A DNA stretch of 29,616 bases, taken from contig CANRKE010000006.1 in NCBI GenBank assembly GCA_947631135.1, positions 1 through 29,616 of the forward strand, read 5' to 3'. The DNA is from an uncultured Bacilli bacterium (GTDB lineage: Bacteria; Bacillota_I; Bacilli_A; RF39; UBA660). Position 1 is the first letter of the stretch. Every line of letters begins with the position of its first letter. Shown piece by piece: positions 23,589 through 29,616 of this stretch. Under the pieces are notes generated by a model. The model made no database searches, was not told the origin of the DNA, and was given only the letters and a program-made list of their open reading frames with translations. A program made the position numbers and the translations under genes.

Positions 23589-23641
23589 AATACTCCATTC
23601 CCAAAAAAGTCAACTGTGGAGTTTTTTGGGAATGGAATATT
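23589..23641. repeat. 20-bp inverted repeat upstream of the ATPase gene
   Basis: Arms 23589-23608 and 23622-23641 are complementary at 19 of 20 positions; the inner 14 (CCATTCCCAAAAAA with TTTTTTGGGAATGG) are perfect, with a 13-base loop. No U-run follows, so it is a poor terminator. The right arm touches the -35 of the ATPase promoter. Confidence 0.8.
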
Positions 23642-23668
23642 GATATTTTTCATAAAATAGGGTACAAT
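23640..23668 (+). promoter_or_regulatory. Promoter of the DUF4143 ATPase gene
   Basis: TTGATA at 23640-23645, a 17-base spacer and TACAAT at 23663-23668, followed by the AAAGAGG ribosome site of the gene. Confidence 0.7.
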
Positions 23669-23693
23669 ATATTTAAAAGAAAAGAGGAATTTT

Positions 23694-24944
23694 ATGGAAA
23701 TCAAAAGAGATTATTATTTGAATAAACTTATAGAAGCAAAATGTGATGGACTTATAAAAGTTGTAACTGGTATAAGAAGATGTGGTAAATCTTATTTACT
23801 TAATAATTTATTTTATAATTATTTATTGCAAAATAACGTGAAAGAAAATCATATAATAAAAATTGCATTAGATGATTCTGATAATGAAGAACTATTAATA
23901 CCTAAAAATTTAAGTAGATATGTAAAAGAAAAAATTGTTGATCAAGAAATATATTATGTAATATTAGATGAAATTCAATTGGTAGAAAATTTTGAAGGGG
24001 TACTAAATGGACTTTTAAGAATTTCTAATATTGATATATATGTAACTGGAAGTAATTCTAAATTTTTATCTACTGATATTATTACAGAGTTTAGAGGACG
24101 TGGGGAAAATATCCAAATATATCCACTTTCATATTATGAATTCATGTCGGTTTATAGTGGAGATAAACTTGATGGTTGGGTTGAATATATAACTTATGGT
24201 GGATTGCCACTTGTAGTTTCAATGCAAAATGATGAAAGAAAAATGTCTTATTTAAATGAGCAACGAAAAAATGTATATATTAATGATGTAATTGAAAAAA
24301 ATGAAATCAAAAATGATTCTGAATTGATTAGTTTAATTGAAATAATATCATCAAGTATTGGCTCATTATCAAATCCGAAAAAACTTTCTGATACATTTAA
24401 ATCAACAGCTGGTTTGAATATTGATCATAAAACAATTAGCTTATATTTAAAATATTTAGAAGAAGCTTTTTTAATCGAAAAAGTACAAAGATATGATGTA
24501 AAAGGGAAAAAATATATAAGTACACCATATAAGTTTTATTTTAGTGATTTAGGAATTCGTAATTCATTTATTAATTTTAGACAATATGAAGAAAATCATA
24601 TTATGGAAAATGTAATTTATTTAGAATTAAAAAGGCGAGGATATAATGTTGATGTTGGAGTAATAGAACAAAAAGAAAGAAAAGAAAATGAATATATATA
24701 TAAGCAATTAGAAGTAGATTTTATCGCTAATAAAGGAAATAATAAAATATATATTCAATCAGCATTTAGTATGCCAAATCCTGAAAAAATAAATCAAGAA
24801 GAAAGACCATTATTAAAAATTAATGATTCTTTTAAAAAGATTATAATTGTTAAGGATTATATAAAAAGAACTCGTAATGAAAGTGGAATAATTACAATGA
24901 ATATATTTGATTTTTTATTAGATAATAATAGTTTAGATTTTTAG
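23694..24944 (+). CDS. AAA_14/DUF4143 family ATPase
   Basis: A 416-residue cytosolic protein of the common but poorly understood AAA_14-DUF4143 family. The ATPase part has Walker A GIRRCGKS (about residues 26-33), Walker B YYVILDEIQ (about 85-93), the sensor GSNSKFLS and GRGENIQIYPLSYYEF. A winged-helix-like region follows (about 200-280). The DUF4143 C-terminus shows FYFSDLGIRN, IYLELKRRGYNVDVG, LEVDFIA and IYIQSAFSM, an order resembling a PD-(D/E)xK nuclease fold (E, ExD, Q). It has its own promoter and is flanked by two unrelated inverted repeats, and such genes are often scattered and mobile. Biological role unknown; a defence or toxin role is only speculation. Confidence 0.88.
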   Translation: MEIKRDYYLNKLIEAKCDGLIKVVTGIRRCGKSYLLNNLFYNYLLQNNVKENHIIKIALDDSDNEELLIPKNLSRYVKEKIVDQEIYYVILDEIQLVENFEGVLNGLLRISNIDIYVTGSNSKFLSTDIITEFRGRGENIQIYPLSYYEFMSVYSGDKLDGWVEYITYGGLPLVVSMQNDERKMSYLNEQRKNVYINDVIEKNEIKNDSELISLIEIISSSIGSLSNPKKLSDTFKSTAGLNIDHKTISLYLKYLEEAFLIEKVQRYDVKGKKYISTPYKFYFSDLGIRNSFINFRQYEENHIMENVIYLELKRRGYNVDVGVIEQKERKENEYIYKQLEVDFIANKGNNKIYIQSAFSMPNPEKINQEERPLLKINDSFKKIIIVKDYIKRTRNESGIITMNIFDFLLDNNSLDF

Positions 24945-24992
24945 TAAACAGTTAGAAATGTACAAAAATTAGAAAAATATTTGCAAAATATA

Positions 24993-25107
24993 TGGGTGTA
25001 AATTTTTTTCTACATTATTATTTTTCATACTTGAGACACGCTTCCTATCTTAAGTATAATTTTATCACATTTTTTGCATTTTTACCCCGAAAAAAAATTT
25101 ACACCCA
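24993..25107. mobile_element. Possible miniature inverted-repeat element (115 bp)
   Basis: Perfect 17-bp terminal repeats (TGGGTGTAAATTTTTTT at 24993-25009, its complement at 25091-25107) enclose about 81 bases that contain a second hairpin, ATACTTGAGA / TCTTAAGTAT. No clear target-site duplication is visible. It could equally be a structured RNA or two-way terminator between the ATPase gene and the Asn-rich gene. Confidence 0.4.
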
Positions 25108-25124
25108 ATTTTAATGAAATTTGC

Positions 25125-25153
25125 TTGAAAAAAATTTATTAATACTTTATACT
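25125..25153 (+). promoter_or_regulatory. Promoter of the Asn-rich zinc-ribbon gene
   Basis: TTGAAA at 25125-25130, a 17-base spacer and TATACT at 25148-25153, about 30 bases before the start codon and 18 bases beyond the inverted-repeat element. Confidence 0.75.
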
Positions 25154-25182
25154 ATTATTAGAGTAAAAAGAGGCGAGAGTAT

Positions 25183-26229
25183 ATGTTCAAAGTTTTTAAA
25201 TCAAAAGAAATAATAGATTCAAATATGAATAGTGGCAATACAAGAGATATTTTAGAGGATTTTAACAATTATCAAAATAATCCTAATAATATGGTTACTA
25301 ATAATAACCAAACTTTTAGTGTTGCACAAAATAATAATAATATAAACAATCAAACATTTAGTGCTGGTCCAAATAATAATATGAACAGCCAAATATTTAA
25401 TAATGCACAAAATAATAATATTAATCAACAAGTAGCTAATAATTATCAACCAAATAACAATGAAATAAAAACAATTGATTTAAATCAAAGTATAATAGAT
25501 GCTAAAAAATTAAGAGAAGAACATGAAAAAAGTTATCAACAAAGAATGAATGGTACAGTCAACAATTTTGAAAATGAAAATATTGTTAATAATATACAAA
25601 ATGATTTAGATTATAAATATAATGAACAAATTAAAAAATATAATGCTCTTGACAATATAAAAAATATAATAGATAATAACACTGATATAGAAGACAATAG
25701 TAGTTTAAATACTAATAATATAGATTTAAATACACTTTATTCTCAAAGTATGAACAATAGTAGTATGTTAAATAATCAAGTGGGAGTACAAGCATCTAGT
25801 AATATTAATAGTGTTATTCCAAACCTTCAAAATCAAGTTATAACACCACAATCAGTATATAATAATATTCCTGGTACTATGCAACCCAATATATATAATA
25901 CAAGTATTCCAAACCAACAAATGTATGGTAACCAATTTAACCAACAGTACTTTAATCCAGGAATGTATCAACAACAAATGATGGGACAAATGCCAATAAA
26001 TATGCAGTATGGAGTTCCTAATATACCTCAAAATCAGTTTGTACAACCTAATATGCAAATGAATAATAACATGGGAATGCCAAACTATAACGGACAAGAT
26101 AATACAAAATTATTAGATCCTAATATGTTTGAAAGTGTAGAAGATGGATACAAAAGGTGTCCTAGATGTGGTCAAAAATTAAGAGATGACTATAAACAAT
26201 GTTTTGTATGTGGAACGTGGTTAAATTAA
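25183..26229 (+). CDS. Asn/Gln-rich low-complexity protein with C-terminal zinc ribbon
   Basis: A 348-residue protein, most of it disordered and extremely rich in Asn and Gln. Residues about 30-95 carry imperfect repeats around NNQTF/SQIF and AQNNN. One predicted helix (about 100-120, DAKKLREEHEKSYQQRM) interrupts it. Residues about 210-310 are rich in Asn, Gln, Met, Pro and Tyr (QQYFNPGMYQQQMMGQMP). The last 25 residues form a rubredoxin-like zinc ribbon: CPRCG then CFVCG. No signal peptide or membrane helix is present. AGAGG precedes ATG 25183. The composition is prion-like. rsmD starts 2 bases after its end, so the two are co-expressed. Function unknown. Confidence 0.8.
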   Translation: MFKVFKSKEIIDSNMNSGNTRDILEDFNNYQNNPNNMVTNNNQTFSVAQNNNNINNQTFSAGPNNNMNSQIFNNAQNNNINQQVANNYQPNNNEIKTIDLNQSIIDAKKLREEHEKSYQQRMNGTVNNFENENIVNNIQNDLDYKYNEQIKKYNALDNIKNIIDNNTDIEDNSSLNTNNIDLNTLYSQSMNNSSMLNNQVGVQASSNINSVIPNLQNQVITPQSVYNNIPGTMQPNIYNTSIPNQQMYGNQFNQQYFNPGMYQQQMMGQMPINMQYGVPNIPQNQFVQPNMQMNNNMGMPNYNGQDNTKLLDPNMFESVEDGYKRCPRCGQKLRDDYKQCFVCGTWLN

Positions 26230-26230
26230 T

Positions 26231-26776
26231 ATGAGAGTCATAAGTGGACTTTTAGGTGGTAGAACAATTAAAGGTATAGATATTATTGGTACTAGACCAA
26301 CTATGGATAGAGTTAAAGAAAGTTTGTTTGCGACTATACAACCTAATATAGGTAATAGTACATGTCTTGATTTATTTGGGGGTAGTGCATCACTTGGAAT
26401 AGAAGCAATATCAAATGGAGCAAATATGTGTTATTTTGTAGACAATAATAAGAGTGCTATTAAAACAATTAATTATAATATAGATAATTTAAATATAAAA
26501 GATAAATGTATAGTAATTAATAAGGATTATAATGATGCACTGGATTTTTTTAAAAAAAATAATATTAAATTTGATATTATATTTCTTGATCCTCCATATA
26601 GTATGCATGTAATAAATAATATAATAGAATATATTGATACAAATAATTTACTTAATAAAAATGGAATAATAATATGTGAAGTGGATGATTTATATCTTAA
26701 AGATGAATTTAAAAAAATTGTTAAATATAAAGAAAAAAAATATGGTTCAACTTACTTATGTTTTTATAAGAATTAA
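26231..26776 (+). CDS. rsmD: 16S rRNA (guanine-966-N2)-methyltransferase
   Basis: A 181-residue methyltransferase that modifies G966 of 16S rRNA. Signatures: MRVISGLLGGRTI at the N-terminus, TRPTMDRVKESLF, the AdoMet loop CLDLFGGSASLGIEAIS (about residues 44-60), and the N-methyltransferase motif DPPY within IFLDPPYS. Length is typical. ATG is 1 base after the preceding stop codon. In Bacillota, rsmD is usually followed by coaD (phosphopantetheine adenylyltransferase); here that gene is missing. Confidence 0.95.
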   Translation: MRVISGLLGGRTIKGIDIIGTRPTMDRVKESLFATIQPNIGNSTCLDLFGGSASLGIEAISNGANMCYFVDNNKSAIKTINYNIDNLNIKDKCIVINKDYNDALDFFKKNNIKFDIIFLDPPYSMHVINNIIEYIDTNNLLNKNGIIICEVDDLYLKDEFKKIVKYKEKKYGSTYLCFYKN

Positions 26777-26823
26777 TATGTAATTCTTTTTTTTGTTTAT
26801 GCATATGCTTTAGTGGTGATAAT

Positions 26824-27423
26824 ATGACATATAAAAAATATAATAATAAAAAAAATATTAGCAGTAATAGTTTTGTTAAAAAATATTTAAAAAAAATGAT
26901 TGTACAAGTTTTAATATGTGTAATACTTGTTTTATCTACATTAATTGTTATTAATAAATCAACGAAAGCAAGGTCAATAATAAAAGAAAACGTGTATCAA
27001 AAAAATATAAGTTTTGCATCATTTAATGAATTGTATAAAAAATATTTTGGAAGTAATATACCATTTAGTGATAAAATATTTAAAGAACAAACAGTATTTA
27101 ATGAAAAATTATCATATAAAAATAGTGAAAAATATCTTGATGGTGTATCTTTAGAAGTTGAAAATAAATATCTAATTCCGATATTAGAAAGTGGTATTGT
27201 AGTTTATACTGGGGAAAAAGAAGGTTATAATAATATAGTAATTATACAAACCACTAGTGGTATGGATATATGGTATGGAAATGTTGATAATTTAAATGTT
27301 AAACTATATGATTATGTAGAAAAAGGGAATTTACTTGGGGAAGTAAAAGATAATAAATTGTATTTAGTTTTTCAAAAAGATGGTAAGTACTTAGACTATC
27401 AAGATTATTTAAAAAATTATTAA
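26824..27423 (+). CDS. SpoIVFA-like membrane protein with degenerate M23/LytM domain
   Basis: A 199-residue protein with a basic cytoplasmic N-terminus, one membrane helix (about residues 29-46) and an extracytoplasmic LytM-like domain (about 105-199). The fold is recognisable in YLIPILESGIVVYTGEKEGYNNIVIIQT, DIWYGNVDNLNVKLYDYVEKGNLLG and LYLVFQKDGKYLDYQDYL, closest in wording to SpoIVFA (xWYGN...V...YD.V..G). The catalytic zinc ligands (HxxxD and HxH) are absent, so it is not an active peptidase. SpoIVFA holds the SpoIVFB protease complex in sporulating Bacillus; no spoIVFB is next to it here. ATG 26824 has TGGTG at 26814-26818. Confidence 0.65.
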   Translation: MTYKKYNNKKNISSNSFVKKYLKKMIVQVLICVILVLSTLIVINKSTKARSIIKENVYQKNISFASFNELYKKYFGSNIPFSDKIFKEQTVFNEKLSYKNSEKYLDGVSLEVENKYLIPILESGIVVYTGEKEGYNNIVIIQTTSGMDIWYGNVDNLNVKLYDYVEKGNLLGEVKDNKLYLVFQKDGKYLDYQDYLKNY

Positions 27424-27454
27424 TTTAAAAAATATAAAAATTGTATATATAAAA

Positions 27455-27483
27455 TTGACTTTGTAGAATTTTTTTGATACAAT
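27455..27483 (+). promoter_or_regulatory. Promoter of the terminal three-gene operon
   Basis: TTGACT at 27455-27460, a 17-base spacer and TACAAT at 27478-27483, with the extended -10 TG at 27475-27476. Confidence 0.8.
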
Positions 27484-27519
27484 TTATAATGTAATAGTAT
27501 CATAGAAGGAGAAAGGTTT

Positions 27520-28332
27520 ATGGAAGAAATTGCTGAAATTAATGAAATAATTGAAGATGGCATGAATGCAGAAAGTAATTACAGTATCGTAGAATATAAT
27601 AAAAAAGCATATAAAATAGGAAATAGAAGTGTAAATAGATTTAAAGAATTAGTCTTAATGTTAGCTAATAAAAAAAATGAAGAAATAAGTAAGAATTTTG
27701 ATGATTTTACATATCATCCAAAAGTTAATCCAATTAGCGATAATCCTATAGATTACTCAGTGCAAGAAACATTAGATACTATAAATGAAAACATCTTTAA
27801 AAAAGTTGATAATCATAACGAATTAAATGTTTCAAATGGTATAGTCCTTGATAATGGATTAATTGTTAAAAATGTAATTGATTTAGGTGATAGTTTAAAA
27901 AAATGGTTATCCTTAGATCAAGAAAGAAGAATGAATATGCAAAAATTTCTTTCATATAAAAAAAATTTTAGTGACTTAAATACTGATGAGGATAATCTAT
28001 CATTAATTGGTACTACACAATCTGTAGCAGAGGGTAGTGTACTTTCTGATATAAATAATAAATCAAAGTATATGATAGATAATAAATGTGAATTGCCAGT
28101 TATTGGCTCAAGATATATTTATATAGATGATAAAAATATTTGTAGAGTAGTACAATTTATAGTTAACAATCCAGACAAATTAAATGATAAGATAGAAGAA
28201 GAAAAAGAATTTAAAAATACACATGATAATGCTATTATGACTGATGTGTATGTAAATACTTCTGATGGATATAAGGTTGTTCCAGTAGATTGTTTGATTA
28301 TTTCAAATAATATGATTAAAAAAGGAGTGTAG
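27520..28332 (+). CDS. Uncharacterised protein, first gene of a three-gene operon
   Basis: I do not recognise this 270-residue protein. It has no signal peptide or membrane segment. A helical N-terminal half (NRFKELVLMLANKKNEEISKNF, DLGDSLKKWLSLDQERRMNMQ) is followed by a beta-rich C-terminal part with PVIGSRYIYIDDKNICRVVQFIV and DGYKVVPVDCLIIS. ATG 27520 follows a long AGAAGGAGAAAGG. The gap to the next gene is only 4 bases. The C-terminal part could be a small barrel distantly like the DUF1292-like neighbours, but I cannot show that. Confidence 0.7.
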   Translation: MEEIAEINEIIEDGMNAESNYSIVEYNKKAYKIGNRSVNRFKELVLMLANKKNEEISKNFDDFTYHPKVNPISDNPIDYSVQETLDTINENIFKKVDNHNELNVSNGIVLDNGLIVKNVIDLGDSLKKWLSLDQERRMNMQKFLSYKKNFSDLNTDEDNLSLIGTTQSVAEGSVLSDINNKSKYMIDNKCELPVIGSRYIYIDDKNICRVVQFIVNNPDKLNDKIEEEKEFKNTHDNAIMTDVYVNTSDGYKVVPVDCLIISNNMIKKGV

Positions 28333-28336
28333 TTGT

Positions 28337-28585
28337 ATGAATTCTGATATTAAAATTAATGATTTAGTAACACTTGATAATAATAAAAGCTATGTTATAT
28401 TGGATCAAGTAAATATTGATAATTCAGTATATTGTTTTATAACAGAATTAATTAATAATGACACTTTTATGATAATAAAAAAGGAAACTCAAAATAATAA
28501 TACATTATTTAAATTAATCAATGATGAATCTTTAGAAAATAAATTAAAGGAAATATTTGCAAGAAGATTAGGTATAGATTTATAG
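28337..28585 (+). CDS. Small DUF1292-like protein
   Basis: An 82-residue protein whose order resembles DUF1292 (YrzB-like) proteins: a first strand setting up a named quantity (INDLVTLDNNKSYVILDQVNID), a YCFITELINNDTFMIIKKE hairpin, then a short acidic helix (DESLENKLKEIFARRLG). DUF1292 proteins are small and widespread in Bacillota, and their biochemical role is not established. The start follows AAAGGAGTG at the end of the previous gene, and the next gene begins 11 bases later after AGGAGG. The family match is by eye and moderate. Confidence 0.65.
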   Translation: MNSDIKINDLVTLDNNKSYVILDQVNIDNSVYCFITELINNDTFMIIKKETQNNNTLFKLINDESLENKLKEIFARRLGIDL

Positions 28586-28596
28586 GAGGAATTGAA

Positions 28597-29523
28597 ATGG
28601 GGAAAAAAGAAATGCTTAGTGTGGTAAGCGGAGATAATAATGAAAATATAGTAAAATTAGTTGCATATTTCACACTTATTAAAAATGAATGCGATTATCT
28701 TGCATATACTGAATATGATAACGATAGTGAAGATGATGAAAATGTAAAAGTTTATGTAGGTAGAGTTGAAATTGGGGATAATAAAATATATTTAAGAACA
28801 GTATCTGAAGAAGATGAGATAGATAGTGTTAAAGATGTTTTAGTAGGTCTTTCAAATAATCCAGAAGAAGGTTTTGATTATATATTAAATGATATAAATA
28901 TATTAATTAAAACAGGTTATAAAATATATAAAGATATTAAAAATATTTTTGTATTAAAAGAAATATTTATTAATAATATTATGGATAATTATGAATTTAT
29001 AATATCTAAACAAGATGAAATATTTAAATATTTAGATACAAATTCATTATTCATAGATATTATTGATGATGATTCTGTAAGTTATGATAAAGAAAATAAT
29101 GATACTAAAATAATACCAACAACTGAAAATAATGATAATGTGGATAATACTAATCATGAATATCTTCGTAATTCTTTAACTAGTATTAATAATATAATAA
29201 ATAGTATTAGTATTCCTACTAATGATGATAATAGCAAAGATATTACAAATGAAAATAAAAATCAGTCAATTCAAAATATACAAAATGAACAAAGCAATGA
29301 AAATAATGCTGAATATAATATGAATGATGTTGATGTTGAAAAAATTAATATTCCACCAATGGATGAACCAGTTGATATTCAAGAAAATAATATACCTATA
29401 GATACACAAATCAAATTAGATTTAAATAATGAAAAAATTAAATATTTGAATATTTTAAAAAAAGAAATTGATAATGAAATCGAAAAATTAGAAGCTGAAA
29501 ATAATAATTTATATAACAATTAA
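28597..29523 (+). CDS. DUF1292-like domain protein with disordered Asn-rich linker and coiled-coil end
   Basis: A 308-residue protein. Residues about 18-90 look like a DUF1292-type domain (YLAYTEYDNDSEDDENVKVYVGRVE, DSVKDVLVGLS). A helical segment follows (about 95-150). Residues about 160-275 are low-complexity, Asn/Asp/Ile-rich and likely disordered (NNTENNDN-type runs, IPPMDEPVDI). The last 35 or so residues form a short coiled coil (KKEIDNEIEKLEAENNN). AGGAGG at 28586-28591 fixes ATG 28597. It closes the operon, with two terminators after it. Possibly a scaffold; function unknown. Confidence 0.7.
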   Translation: MGKKEMLSVVSGDNNENIVKLVAYFTLIKNECDYLAYTEYDNDSEDDENVKVYVGRVEIGDNKIYLRTVSEEDEIDSVKDVLVGLSNNPEEGFDYILNDINILIKTGYKIYKDIKNIFVLKEIFINNIMDNYEFIISKQDEIFKYLDTNSLFIDIIDDDSVSYDKENNDTKIIPTTENNDNVDNTNHEYLRNSLTSINNIINSISIPTNDDNSKDITNENKNQSIQNIQNEQSNENNAEYNMNDVDVEKINIPPMDEPVDIQENNIPIDTQIKLDLNNEKIKYLNILKKEIDNEIEKLEAENNNLYNN

Positions 29524-29546
29524 GTCTTTAAAACAAAGACTTTTGT
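29522..29546 (+). terminator. First terminator after the DUF1292-like operon
   Basis: AAGTCTTT (29522-29529) pairs with AAAGACTT (29535-29542) around AAAAC, followed by TTGTT. It starts in the stop codon. Confidence 0.7.
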
Positions 29547-29574
29547 TACAGTTCAGTCAAAGGCACTAGAAAAT

Positions 29575-29599
29575 AAGTAAGAAGCACTTACTTTTTTTT
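29575..29599 (+). terminator. Second terminator at the right edge
   Basis: AAGTAAG (29575-29581) pairs with CTTACTT (29587-29593) around AAGCA and is followed by six Ts. A double terminator 35 bases after the first makes a tight transcriptional boundary. Confidence 0.8.
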
Positions 29600-29616
29600 C
29601 ATACTATAATGGTTTG

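Noticed and set aside
25200..25460. CRISPR-like direct repeats in the Asn-rich gene
   Set aside because: The repetition is codon-level AAT/CAA low complexity within an open frame, with no constant repeat-spacer lengths.
25852..26097. Minus-strand frame opposite the Asn-rich protein
   Set aside because: It is an antisense shadow of repetitive codons; its hydrophobic, His-rich translation is a mirror of Asn/Met codons.
1..29616. Alternative code with TGA as Trp (as in many wall-less relatives)
   Set aside because: Trp is TGG throughout, full-length conserved proteins contain no internal TGA, and TGA ends two genes; wall enzymes also argue against a mycoplasma.

Overview
The window comes from a very AT-rich chromosome (roughly a quarter G+C by eye) using the standard bacterial code: Trp is TGG, TGA acts as a stop (for example at 9989-9991 and 19413-19415), and Arg is almost always AGA. 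Strong AGGAGG/AGGTG ribosome binding sites, many TTGACA-17-TATAAT promoters with extended -10 boxes, an adjacent hisS/aspS pair, LysM, SH3b and VanY wall enzymes and a lipoprotein signal point to a low-GC, Gram-positive-type Bacillota, probably an uncultured gut Clostridia or Bacilli lineage. A SleC/SpoIID-like protein and a SpoIVFA-like protein hint at sporulation ancestry. I cannot place it below phylum level. No tRNA, rRNA, CRISPR array, complete insertion sequence or prophage was seen, and no gene-free stretch exceeds 300 bases.

Layout. (1) 49-2590: a minus-strand SleC-like cortex/peptidoglycan hydrolase divergent from a membrane-anchored CapA-family protein. (2) 2617-7398: hisS - unknown ORF - aspS from one strong promoter, followed by a truncated fic remnant and a metallophosphoesterase, then a 233-base region with its own promoter and terminator. 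(3) 7641-11411: envelope cluster with a three-LysM protein, a secreted SH3b-glucosaminidase ending in a dockerin, and, 16 bases later, a membrane-anchored protein with an N-terminal cohesin. This is the most striking unit: it looks like a two-gene device that tethers a wall hydrolase to the membrane. (4) 11553-13193: two poorly known genes (a helical protein and a nucleotidyltransferase-fold protein). (5) 13220-17898: a MarR regulator with a palindrome over its own promoter and an asymmetric heterodimeric ABC exporter with a large extracellular insert, ended by a two-way terminator shared with (6) a minus-strand VanY lipoprotein. (7) 18836-20890: thioredoxin-like membrane protein - trmL, then a curved/repetitive leader, an unusual Lys-tailed SSB and a small ORF. 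(8) 20935-23577: overlapping operon of phosphohexomutase - rnhB - PAP2 phosphatase. (9) 23589-25107: an AAA/DUF4143 ATPase gene flanked by two different inverted repeats. (10) 25125-27423: Asn-rich zinc-ribbon protein - rsmD - SpoIVFA-like degenerate M23 protein. (11) 27455-29599: three genes of DUF1292-like flavour closed by two terminators.

Thirty protein genes are called, all but two on the + strand. Envelope biology dominates (SleC-like, CapA, LysM, glucosaminidase, cohesin, VanY, PAP2, phosphohexomutase, M23-like), interleaved with translation and RNA-modification housekeeping (hisS, aspS, trmL, rsmD, rnhB). Several start codons were moved downstream of the longest frame, because the longest frame begins inside a -35 box, a promoter or a Shine-Dalgarno sequence.
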